DNA of 64,000 nt from Earliella scabrosa (Eukaryota; Basidiomycota; Agaricomycetes; Polyporales; Polyporaceae): positions 62,001 to 126,000 of the forward strand of contig JABYQQ010000038.1 in assembly GCA_022605405.1 (NCBI GenBank). The letters run 5' to 3'. A model generated the notes under the pieces. It saw only the letters and a list, made by a program, of their open reading frames with translations. It was not told the origin of the DNA and did no database searches. Below, piece after piece: positions 12,394 through 23,186 of this stretch. Numbering within the stretch: the stretch's first letter is position 1; every line of letters starts with the position of its first letter. The translations under genes were made by a program, and so were the position numbers.

Positions 12394-15300
12394 CGTTTGT
12401 CGCGGGCTGGACGTCCTCGTGGGATGACGGGCTGGCAGCGTCCTGCGTGCTGCTAGCGTTGCTGGTGCGACATAGGCGGGTTTCGTGTTCGGGTTGCGGA
12501 GGGTGCGACGTCAGGCGAGATCATCGTATGAGCTTGAAACGGGAAAGACAGGGTGTTGATAACAAGTGCATGATGCGCGAAGGGGCGGAGAGAGGACGGA
12601 TGTGCCAGAGGTGCTGGGCATCGTATCGAGCGGACGGAGTTCTCTGTCGTTGTGGACGGCGTTGTAGAGTGACGGCTCGGACAAGTGTATATCGAGCCGT
12701 GCGGAGCACCAGCACCCGCTCACAGTGTAGTACGCTCGCAAGGCCGTACGTCTATGAGTGTGTTTAGTCAAAACATACAACTCGAACTGTAGATGGGCTC
12801 AACGTGGACAATCGAAGCGGCTTTGGCTGCAGCTTCTGCGTCTATTGCCGGTGGACCATCACGGTGACACTGTGAATCCTGTTGAGTATTCTTCAACCAG
12901 TTGGATATCGCGTCCAATATACATCGCGGTCATGACCTGCAGGCTTACGATGATGCTCGCATTTTACCAGCGAACATATGCGAGCGCTCTAAAGCAAGGC
13001 TCAAACTGGGATCCACTGCAGGGTACCGTGCGAAGCAGAAAGATCGACGCAGCTGGGATGACACACGCACCATGTATGTACACCGACGTGTCGTAGCTGT
13101 GATGGGTCTGGGTCGCTGGGTTCGAACTTTGGGGTCAAGGCCGCATAATCAACGTGTCGGTGACCGACTGGCCCCCCCGGGCCCCGCCAGTGGACGGCGA
13201 CTGGGTTTGGACATGGCCAATTTGTCGTAGTGATTGTCGCTCTTCATTCGCTGACTGCGTGTTGCGTGCACAATTGAAGCATAAAATCGTAACAAAAATG
13301 TTGGCAGAAGGAGGTCGGACGTAACCCAGGCGGTTACTACGTGGCGAAGGGCGACTCGCCAAGCGCTGGCGTGACGCTCTAGCTATTAATATTGCCCGTT
13401 TGGGAAACTCCCCGTCGCGTGACGCCTGTCACACATGTGCTCTCCCTGTTTCTTCCCTTCGTTATGTCCAGCCCGGTGTAGTCTTTGGCTCTCTACGTAA
13501 CGCATGATTCCTCCGGGTTAACGCTCTCCGCTGAACTGCTCATGCCGCCGGAATGGTCAAGCAAACTCGCGAACTCGAGGGGCGTGTCGGGTCGTGCCAG
13601 TCGAGGACGCCTGCAAATTTGGTAATTTTGTCATCCTCTACAAAACTGCAGGATGACTCGCCCGACCGGTATATATCACCGCGCCTCCAAGCACTGAGGT
13701 GAGTGCACTCAGGAATTAGACTCGCTGGGGAAAGCGCGACAATGTAGAGCGAACCGGCCGACGGAGTATGACCCTACTGGCGTCGAGTGTGTCGTCCAAT
13801 GGAATGGGATATGTGGATTGTGCGTTCCTTTCATCCACTTCTTGGCGCATGGCAGAACAGCCTGCGTATTCCGTCAATCCGACGCCCTCGCATAGATTTC
13901 GGGACAAGGCTGGCACCTTGTCATTCGGGTTGCTTCACTCGGGTACAAACATTTTGTGTACCGTCGCCCGACGGGTAACTCGGAGTGGATACATACCCGC
14001 TCCGTTCTTGGTCACCGAAGCCAGTAAGGCGGCGCTCGGCGACTCCTTCATGATTGTCGCTGAAACCCAAAAGGCTTCTTTACTCCCACTATCAGCGCAA
14101 GCCCCGTGTGGCGTTCGCGCTCGGTGTAACAATCATCGTCTGTTCTCGATGGTCTGATGCTCTGGTTGGGATGTGCTGTGCTAACTTTGTCTCTCAGCGT
14201 CGTCCAATCGCGCTCGTTTGTGGCGGATCCCGCAGACGTTCAGATGGAGGCGCTCTGTCCAACCTGCAACGCCCAATTCTTACGGCCATAACGTTACGAC
14301 CATCCATGATGCCGTTTATTTCCGCGACGCACCTTACGATCCCAGACCGGTCGCTCACATCCGGATCGCGCGTTACCAGCTCTATTCCCTGGACAGAGAC
14401 TGGCCCTGACACCAAGGTATGTGTGTTTTCGCCGATTTCGAGATGTAAAGCGACGAGGCAGAGAGCATGAACGTGCCCACTAGAGTCGATGCGCATTGCT
14501 GCGGCCGCACCTTCGATTCGTGCCTGACTTGAGTCCGCTTGGCCCACGCTTCGCGAGAAGAGGGTTCCTTCTCCCGAAGTCTCCTTTGCACTGGCATTGT
14601 CATCCCGATCATCCAGCGCGCCGCTTCGAGCCACTCATCTCCGCTGGCGCGCTTCCTCAGATGCGTCTGTTTCCTTGCCAGCTAGGCTCTGGGCCATATG
14701 GCCATTGTTCACACTTCCATCGTCCATGCGAAGTTACGTTAGACGCGTCTGAAAGAGCATACTCTCTCCGGACGCGTCTCATGTGCAAATTTGCGCACGA
14801 GAGCGAATGTATATCCGGACCGTGCCCCAGCGCTGCTTGAGAAGCGTGTAGTTGTGCCGCGTGGATGACCAACCACTGAGACGCTTTTGGGGTGGCAGGC
14901 GTGCACGAGCATGTGCGCTCTGGCGGGTGTACGACGGAAGTGACAGTGATCATGACGAACTGTCGAAATGTGGACCGGGCGGACGTCGAGAGGTATCGGA
15001 ATCACCGCACTCGGGGCCGGCCAATGCGCACCCGCGAACGCTGGGGCTGGTCCCTGTCTGTCGGTGGACGTTCGACAACGACAGACGAGATCTGCATGCC
15101 GCCGCCTTCGTCATATAGATCGTCCTTGAAGCTGGGGGTCGTAGACCACTAGCAAAGGGGGCTGATCCATGACGGTCTGATCAGGGAATCGCGAAGCTGA
15201 TTCAGTCTGCAAGCAGCACTCGGCTGTTCATAGGCAGAACGTTTCACCTGGACGTTGTAGGCTGCGACGCACACGGAGTCCGTCGGACGTTGTACGCCCC

Positions 15301-16719
15301 CATACAATTGGCCTCGCACGCCCAGTCAATTCTAGTCTCCGCTGAGTTTATGCTTGTCAAGCAGGTGACAGCGGATCACTGCAGCCACAAAGACACTAGT
15401 CGCTACGTACGCCCGAAAGGGAAGCGTGCATGCCTCGCTGGTGGTTCGTATGCGGAAGCGAACGTGCTGACCGTCTCTCGTGCAGATGCGCGACACCTCC
15501 AGACACGCAAGCAGCGCAATTACATCTGGACGATCCGTGGTTGGCGGCGATATCCCGCACGAGCGAGGATTTTTCCTAGAGGGTGCAGGGCGTATACCAC
15601 CCCACGGCCTGTGCGGGCAAGCACCCCCTCGACTCGGTAACGTGAGCAGCGTCCATTACCGTGATCATACCGTCATGTTTTCCCTCCCGTCCCGTGTCGG
15701 AGTGGGCTGCCATCGCCAATATGACCCCAAGTCGTGCATCTGCCACACCAGCATGGCATGCTCGCTTCGTGCTCCATGCCTCGGTATCTTCATCCATGCG
15801 TCTCCTGCAGATGGGGCGCGGGCATGCAGGCGTACAGACTAGACTCCGGACGAGGTGGATTGCCCGAGCGCCGTCGCTGCTCGCGTGCGCTGATTGTGCG
15901 GCGGGCGAGCGCGCCGGCGCACCGCGCCAGTCTGCGCATCCGATGTCCGAGTCCGCACCCGTACGCTCGCGTGCCGACGCAGGGCGTGTCTCGACCCTTG
16001 TCCGGTGACCTCCGCAGCTGTCAAAAAGTTGAGAGACGCTCGGCGGAAGCCTTTGAGCCTCGAGGCCCTACGCGTACGGCCGAAAGGTGCAGGGTCCTGC
16101 GCAGCGTGCAGAGAGCGGCATCGAAAGTTCGCATGATCTATGGAATGGAGACATGGAAGAGAAGTGCACGAGAAGGCGCAGAAGACGGGAGATGGAAGTC
16201 GAGGCAGAGGCACTGCGGTCTGTTGGTGTTTGGGGCGGGCATTCTCTACGTGTGTTCTGGCCGCTCTGGATTCGTTCGGGTCCATTGCTCGATTGTTCCC
16301 ATTCATACGGGACTCCGAGCTCGGGGCGCGCTAGTACGCGAGGCTGACGAGAAATCGCGATGGAGAGAAGTGTTCTGGCTGGACGGGGATGGGGTGCGCG
16401 GTGGCCGTGGGCCGGTGCTGGATTCTGTGTTCTCTGTCGCGTCGGCGTTCGCATCTGGATGGTGCAGAGGGCGGTATGAGCGTCAGTTGCTCATCTGGAT
16501 GTGGAGATGCCGAAGCTCAGGGTCGTCCACCACATATCCGTCCATAACGTTGTTGCTGTCAAACGCAAAAAAATTGGAGCGCGGGGTGCTGACCAGGAAG
16601 TCGAAGCAGTAGCCGGGCTTGATGCGCGCGCCCGTCGGTCCGTGCGATGCTGAGTGCTCAGTCGCCCGGATTGCTCCCTTCTCTGGAGCTCCATAGGAAG
16701 TCGCGCGCTCAGTCAGGTG

Positions 16720-16725
16720 TATAAA
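16720..16725 (+). promoter_or_regulatory. TATA box of hydrophobin 5
   Basis: TATAAA, 125 bp upstream of the ATG at 16845. Confidence 0.7.
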
Positions 16726-16844
16726 GGGAGGGCCTAGTCACGGTGAGTCTCCAGGCTTCTCAGTCTATCAGCTCTCTCACCTCTTCACCACCAGCTAGCC
16801 TTCGGCTCTCGCCACTCTCTTTACACCACTCGCACTCCAGCACA

Positions 16845-17294
16845 ATGATGTTCTCCCGTGTTGCCGTCTTCACCGCTGCTGCCCTCCCGCTCCTTGCGGC
16901 CGCCACCCCCCTCGCCGCTCGTGGTGGTGAGCCCAGCTGCTCTACTGGTCCTATTCAGTGCTGCAACAGCGTTTCGAGTGTCAGTGTTATGTCATACGCG
17001 ATCAAAGTGTACGATCTAACCAAGTGGCTTTACAGGTTAAGGACAACTCTGCGCTCGGGGGTCTCCTTGGGCTTCTTGGCGTCGTCGTCCAAGATGTCAC
17101 TGCCGCGATCGGCCTGGGCTGCTCTCCCATCTCCGTCATCGGTGTCGGAGGCGGCTCCTGCAACGCCAACGCTGTCTGCTGCCAGAACAACAACGTCGTA
17201 AGTTTGCTTTGTCATTCAACACATCATGCTCGGTACTTACACACATTATCAGGGCGGCCTTATCTCCATTGGCTGCGTTCCCGTCATCATCTAA
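16845..17294 (+). CDS. Hydrophobin 5, class I (112 aa)
   Basis: Secreted class I hydrophobin. Exons 16845-16979, 17036-17197 and 17253-17294 are in phase 0. It has a signal peptide (MMFSRVAVFTAAALPLLAAA) and a short linker TPLAARGGEPS. The full pattern is C-x6-CC-x33-C-x12-C-x5-CC-x12-C-x5, with a C-terminus of [13 protein letters not shown]. Either of two adjacent ATGs (16845 or 16848) could initiate; the first is reported. Intron 1 has a GTCAGT donor. The minimal linker and domain make this a good reference copy for the array. Confidence 0.95.
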
Positions 17295-19067
17295 GCATGA
17301 CGATAAACCTCCGGGTTTCTTAGGTGTGGGCGCAGAGAGTGCGCGAGCGAACTTTCGAGTTGCTTGGTCTTGAGGTCTCGTCGGTCGTCGTACCATAGTC
17401 TGTCGTTTACTGTCGCCAAAAAGCTACTCGCTCCTTCGAGTTGTCTCCTAAATATGTGTGAACTCGACGCGTGCAGCCTTCAGATGAGACCACAAGTGTG
17501 CTCTCTTCGTGTCGTTGAGCCAATAGTGGTAGTGGATAGAACTCGCCATCCGCCGCGGATGCGAACAGGGCAATACTGAAAAGCGTTAGCAGAATCCACG
17601 GGGTGCCAGGGGGTGCCGAAGGGTCTCGGACAGTCCACCTTGGGACAACTCACGTACCAGGTAATCGAGAAGCCTGCGTACGTACAGCCACGCGCCGCGT
17701 CCGCGGTGTGAGAGCGACGGAAACCATGCGCGAATTGGGGAATATAGCCTCCGCCGCTTACTTACGCAACGAAGTATCCGCGGGGATGGGCTCATGGCCA
17801 GGGGGGAGTCATGGTTCTATGCTGATTGAGTGGACCGCGTATCGGGAGAGGATTGGCTGCAGAAGGCGAGAACCAGAAAGAACTCGATGGGCTGTATCAG
17901 GCGTGTGAGCCTAGGACTCGGAAGGGGGATGGTGGATCAATGGTAGGTGCGCTTGGGATCGGGAGGCGGGAGAGCTACTGGATTCGTGCTTATTGCTTCG
18001 TGGTATCGAAGTCGGCTGGGAGGCGGGGGACGGCGGGGACCTGGAGAAGTCGTAGACTGGATGAGCGTTCCATGCGGACATTGTGGGATGCTTTGCCTGG
18101 GAAGAGGGTCACGGAGCGCTAGCAATGCCAGGCTGCGGCACCCTCATGGTTGCGTTTGGTACTTGCGTAGTCGGAGCAGGTGCAAACTCACTAGCCATCG
18201 TAACTCAGAATGGGCAACCACACTGCAATAGCGGGCTCCGACTCTGCGTCCTGAGAACGGCGTGTGTCGTGTGAAGTGCATATGGTGAATCGTGTCTTTC
18301 GCTTCCAGTAGAGATAGCAGTATGTGTCCTCCGCCCATGAGTAAGCTAGGTGTGTAAAACAGATACCTGAGGCATAATGGCCGGCGAGAACAGTGACATC
18401 CGAGTTAGAGTAGGCGAAGATGCGTCGTCAAGATATGTTGGACGTACGGGCGCCGAATGTCAACGGGCTATGCGGCCCGTCCAGGCCCGCCCGTGCCGCC
18501 ACGCGGGCATTGGCGTCTACGGTCATCGCGACGTTGGGTCGTCGCGACAGGATGAGGTTGCGACGACGTGGACGACCTTGGAGTCAACCTCCGCGTCAAG
18601 GAGCGACGCCATACTCGATGTATGTACTCGAAATCACGTTCAGCAAAAAACCGCTGCCGATAGGAGCTTCCTGCAGCTGGCGTCGAAGCGTATGAAGTGG
18701 AAGATGTCGCGACGATGTACGTCTCAACGCTCAGTTGACAAGACGTACGCATGTTTCTGTTGCGCTGGGGCGCATCAAGCTTGCAGGTGAGCTCTCTGTT
18801 ACTTGCTTAATGGCTCCGTGGGTACCTGAATGGTCGTATTCTTCGGCGGCATGCGCCTCCGCTCGCGATGTGAAGCGTAATGCTCCATACTTGGTCAACA
18901 GCTTTCCTTTCTGGTCCGCAACACACGTCGATCGTCGTCGCTCTTCACGTCTCTCGACATCATCGTAAGGTTCTGCCAAACCCGGTGCCGTCTCTTTGCG
19001 CGATATATAAGCCGCCCTTCGTGGATCGAACCCCTCCAACCCGCGCCCCCCGCTCCTCCACTCCGCC
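17295..19067. other. Spacer between hydrophobin 5 and the Cpl1-like gene
   Basis: About 1.8 kb with no gene I can support. The last 70 bp carry the promoter of the secreted-protein gene. Confidence 0.5.
19004..19010 (+). promoter_or_regulatory. TATA box of the Cpl1-like gene
   Basis: TATATAA, 58-64 bp upstream of the ATG at 19068. Confidence 0.65.
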
Positions 19068-20356
19068 ATGCATCTCCAGCGTATTGCGCCTCTTCTCCTT
19101 GCCCTCATCGCTGCCTCCGTGAACCCAGCGTTGGCTCGCGTTCTTCCTGGCGCACGAAACACCATTCGCAACTCTCCTTCCGCTTTCATTCCGCGTCACC
19201 GTTCCCTTCCTCTTCAGTCAACGTCCGACACATGTCTTTATGTAAACTCTACCACACTGTCCGATCTCAGCTTCCAGGGCCTGCCATCCGGTATCGACCT
19301 CGCTTCCGAGAGCTGTCTATGTATTAGCGAGCTATCTTCCATCTTACGACGCGATTCAAGCGCGGAACTCGTGAAGACACTGGAATATACCGAGGTGGAA
19401 CAGACTCTAGAAGCCTATGTGAGTGTACCGTTGATAGTGAGCTTTGATCGTAACTGGACTGAGTATATGCGCTCCAGATTGCCAGTTCGACCGACTCCCA
19501 GGTCTGCACATATCCTGCCCACTCTAAACCCGCGTGCACGAGCGACGACGTCTGTGGATACGTATGCGAACCTCCCTTCGTAGCAGTCGGAGACTCGTGT
19601 ACATGCGCTGAGGCTCACGGCTGCGAGCCTACTCCCCCGCCACCCAGCTACAAAGCCCGTAGGCGACTTGCAAAGCGGGCCGCGATCTCCACGTTGGCAG
19701 CCGCGCAGTCCACTTGTCAACTGAATGAAACGGTGAGCGGTACCGGGAGACTGATTGACCACGTGCTGATTATGGAACAGGTTTGCGGCGCATATGACGG
19801 TACCGAGAGCAGCTTCCAGTGCGTCAACGTCGATGCAAGTCTAGAAAGCTGTGAGAATAGACCTTCTTTCCGCTCCCTAATGCGTACTCATGAGAACTTA
19901 CTAGGCGGAGGATGCACTATTCCAAGCCCTTTCGGACTCCGCTTTGGTGACCGGGCCAGCGGTGTCGATTGTACGGTGATCCCCTATGTCGACGCTGTGT
20001 CATGTGCGTCCGGCAGATGCACAGTCCAGAGCTGTCTGGCCGGCTGGGCTGTCAGTGCGGAACAATCAGGGTGCATCCAGGAGCAACCCAATGTTCAAGA
20101 CGCATCCACTCTTCTCGAACTGTCGGCGCGACACGATCCCTCGAACACGACTACAGACGAGAGCGTCAGTCGACACACATTGAAGCCTCACTCCGACTAT
20201 CTTTGGCGCATTCCTGACTACCGCTCCGTTCCGCCAGAGGAGGAATCCACGGACCCGGAGGTTAAGGAAGCTCGCGGCACGCGTCTCGGTCTCCAGCGGC
20301 CGAAGGAAGACTGGACTCGTATTCCCGACATTCGTCGTTTCGCTGTCTCGTGGTAG
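19068..20356 (+). CDS. Secreted cysteine-rich protein with Cpl1-like domain (375 aa)
   Basis: Four exons (19068-19418, 19478-19732, 19781-19850, 19905-20356) join in frame. A signal peptide (MHLQRIAPLLLALIAASVNPALA) precedes two Cys-rich parts. The first holds CTYPAHSKPACTSDDVCGYVCEPP (Cys clusters around residues 125-160). A dibasic stretch, ARRRLAKRAA, then looks like a Kex2-type cleavage site. The second part contains CVNVDASLESCGGC and GVDCTVIPYVDAVSCASGRC, followed by VQSCLAGW, which matches the fungal Cpl1-like domain layout (SCGGC, then GVDC, then SGRC). The C-terminal tail of about 95 residues is polar. Molecular role is unknown; an extracellular or wall-associated function is inferred. 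It sits inside the hydrophobin array. Confidence 0.87.
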
Positions 20357-20769
20357 ACCGATGCCCGACTCGTTCGTCGTTTTGTGATCCAGATATCTAT
20401 GTGTTCATCCCGCTTTCCTAGCAGTCCTCTGTTATCCACGCGATACCTTCCGAAAACCTTGTCTTACTTCATCTTCATACATCCGCACCCGTCGTCCGCA
20501 ACGTCTCATCGACACCGTTCTGGTAGGTTTCTATCAAGATCTCTATCGTGCCATACGCACTCCGTTCCTCAACGTCGCCAGATCCCCCTGCGGGTCGGAC
20601 GCCGTCATTCTATCCCTATCCCAAGATCTGTTATTTCTCTTCCTCATTTTGACCTTACAGCTATCACCATCACACACGCGCGACCTGCCCGAAGCAATAT
20701 ATTATGCGATATTATTGTAAGTCATCTCTACGCAAGTGGCTTTCTTCTGCTATCCAGAAGTAGTCCAAC
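20357..20769. other. Convergent 3' flanks
   Basis: About 410 bp between the 3' ends of the Cpl1-like gene (+) and hydrophobin 6 (-). Nothing recognised. Confidence 0.5.
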
Positions 20770-21198
20770 TTAGAGCATGATCGGAACACATCCAATGGAG
20801 ATGAGACCGCCCTACGCCAATTCGTAAGTCCTAACCGTCGCGCATGCCACACGAAGATACTTACAACGTTGTTGTTCTGGCAGCAGACCGGCTGAGCGGA
20901 GCAAGCGTTGTTGCTGCCGACGCCGACGGCGGAAATGCCAGAGCACTGCATGCCGACCATGCCAGTGATGCCGTTGAGGTCCACGCCCAAAAGCCCAAGG
21001 AGCGTCGAGATCGCGGTCTCGTGCGACTATGGACAGATGCGTCAAAGACGAAGACAGACAATTCGTCGACGGACTCACCTCGTGGACGGAGTTGCAGCAC
21101 TGCATCTCGCCAGTGTTGCAGCTGTCACGGCGGACGGGGGTCGCGGACGCGAAGAGGGGGAGAGCGAGGAGGGTGAAGGCAGCAGCACGGGCGAACAT
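20770..21198 (-). CDS. Hydrophobin 6, class I (107 aa)
   Basis: Secreted class I hydrophobin. Exons (minus strand) are 21198-21079, 21026-20865 and 20811-20770. It has a signal peptide (MFARAAAFTLLALPLFASA) and a very short linker TPVRRDS. The Cys pattern is CNTGEMQCC, MQC, AC, PVCC, IGC, with a C-terminus of [13 protein letters not shown]. It diverges from its neighbours in the second loop, where SGISAVGVGSNNA replaces the usual [11 protein letters not shown]; loss of the Pro is the clearest sequence difference in the array. A TATA box lies at 21322-21327. Confidence 0.94.
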
Positions 21199-22643
21199 GG
21201 TAGAGAGTGTGGGGTGTGGTTGAAAGAGTGACTGTGAGTGTTTGCTTGGAGGCTGAGAGAGACGAGAGAATGCGAACTGAGAGGACGCGATGGGGACTCT
21301 GGGGCTCAGAGTCCCTTCGTATTTATACAGGCTGGGGGGCAGGCCCGTGCGCTCGCCTCCATCTCGCATACCGTTAGAGGTGAGGCTTGCCATTGGGGTG
21401 GCTCTGCGTCACACCACCTGCAGACGTCGCGTCGCCCGCTTAGCTGGTCGAAGACTCAGAGTCACTCCAGGCGAGCGTGCGCGGCCAGCCGCCAGCCCGC
21501 GCAGATCCTGAGATCGCGGCAGCTTGGGGTGCGCCAGTGCGAGGCGGCGCGCCATATACGCGCGCTCCGTGTTCATTTTGGCTCGTGGACGCGACCCGGG
21601 TCTCGCGTACGACTAGGCGCGTTGGCGCCCGTCGAACCCTGCAGCCCGCGCGCCCCGTCACGTACTTCATTTGATCGGCTACTGCCCCGCTACTCTGTGC
21701 GCCGCTGCGCGTGTCGGCGCGTTTCCCTTAATGGACGCTGCGACACAGTTGTCAATTGCCGAGGGGCCAAGCGGGCGCCGCGTCGGCGAAGAACTGTTCT
21801 CATCCGGGAATAGCCTCCGCAAGAACAACATTTGGAAACTCGTGCGTCGAGACAATGGCTGGTCTCAATCTGGTGGGCTATGCTCACCCATGGAAGGAGA
21901 ACGTCGAGCTTCACGCTTGACCCCTTCGTCCTCACGCGTATAATCAGCGACAAGGCCAGGATAACCTTTATGATTGGGTCGAAAATTGTCATACTGACGC
22001 CCTACGCTTTTGCCTTCAGGCTTCTGACCGATCGGAAAATATTTCCGACGACGTGAAACGTGGGAGACTCCGTCACTCGCATGCGGCATGCCCCATACCC
22101 ACCGCGCCCAGAACGTGAAGCCGGAACTGAAGGGCTGCTGCGCGGGTCGAGACGGAACGGGCTGCTTGCATGCCGCCGTACGTACTTCATCTCCTCGGTG
22201 GCTGATACACGCATGGACGTTCTGGTAATAAAAACTGATCTAGTGACCAATGCCAGGGTACATGGCCGTATGAGTTGGTCATATTCTCGGACGTACGGCT
22301 ATACGCACCGCGCCACAGCGTCGTGTTAATGTTTGAACTGTGCGGCCTCGCACATGCAGTGTGTTCTTACAAGCTTCAATGCCATCAGGTGGATGAACAC
22401 GGCGGACTGTCCCGACTGATCGTCGAAGCCCCCTCGCGCATTGCGGTGGCATCGTTGGTGGTACAAGACACGTTCTAACTGAGACTGTCCGAACTCTGCG
22501 ATGGTTCCAGGGATTATCTCGCTGACATTCACTTCGACCATGGGTTACACGCGTACGTCATATCTACTCGATCTCAACCTCGTCCAGATGCAACACTACT
22601 TCGTCTCATACAGATTCGGTCCTGGTAATGCTTGTGCCGCATC
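21199..22643. other. Spacer between hydrophobins 6 and 7
   Basis: About 1.45 kb of hydrophobin 6 promoter and hydrophobin 7 3' flank. No gene is supported. Confidence 0.5.
21322..21327 (-). promoter_or_regulatory. TATA box of hydrophobin 6
   Basis: TATAAA on the minus strand, about 125 bp before the ATG at 21198. Confidence 0.65.
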
Positions 22644-23090
22644 TTAGAGGGTGATCGGGAGGCACCCGATGGAGATCAAGCCGCCCTGACAGAAGGTTTA
22701 GCGTTCGGTGCGAGGTCTGTGCAGGCTATTGGAGGATGACTTACGACGTTGTTGTTGGAGCAGCAAACCGTGTTGGCGGAGCACGCGTTGCCGGTGCCCA
22801 CACCGATGACGGTAATGGGGGAGCAGTTCAGGCCAAGGAGGGCAGTGACGTCCCCAAGGAGGATCCCAAGCAAGCCCAGGATGAGGCCCCCAGACGCCGA
22901 CTTAGACTGCGCGCGAAGTTAGACGTGTCTCGAGCCATCGGGTGTCTTTGCTTACATCCACGGTCTGCTGGCAACACTGGATGCTGCCGGTGCTGCAGCT
23001 CTGCTGGCGAGCCTCGAGCTCGATGGGGGTGGCGGCCGCAAGGAGGGGAAGGCCAAGAGCGGCGACAGCGACGGCGCGGGTGAAGAGCAT
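22644..23090 (-). CDS. Hydrophobin 7, class I (112 aa)
   Basis: Secreted class I hydrophobin. Exons (minus strand) are 23090-22956, 22906-22745 and 22685-22644. It has a signal peptide (MLFTRAVAVAALGLPLLAAA) and a short linker TPIELEARQQS. The Cys pattern is CSTGSIQCC, LNC, AC, TVCC, IGC. It carries CCQQTVD where most copies have CCNSV, and VCCSNNNV instead of VCCQNNNV. The C-terminus is [13 protein letters not shown]. It is in the same orientation as hydrophobin 6, with a TATA box at 23181-23186. Confidence 0.94.
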
Positions 23091-23180
23091 TGTGGATCAA
23101 GTGCGAGTGCTGAGGTGCGACTGCTTGAGAGGGCTGAACTGAGTGTTCCGCTGAAGTTCTGTCGTCCTGGTGCGTGTCCT

Positions 23181-23186
23181 TTTATA
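23181..23186 (-). promoter_or_regulatory. TATA box of hydrophobin 7
   Basis: TATAAA on the minus strand, about 92 bp before the ATG at 23090. Confidence 0.65.

Larger units (their letters stand above)
12266..16844. other. Gene-poor 4.6-kb spacer
   Basis: No supported gene on either strand. The frames present (for example 13768-14157 + and 15734-16612 +) show no domain, signal peptide or consistent splice pattern. This region separates divergent promoters of hydrophobin 4 (-) and hydrophobin 5 (+). It may be remnants of lost family members or transposons, but nothing in it can be identified by eye. Confidence 0.45.

Noticed and set aside
15734..16612. 292-codon plus-strand frame
   Set aside because: Arg/Ser-rich composition, no recognisable motif, and competing antisense frames; no support as a gene.
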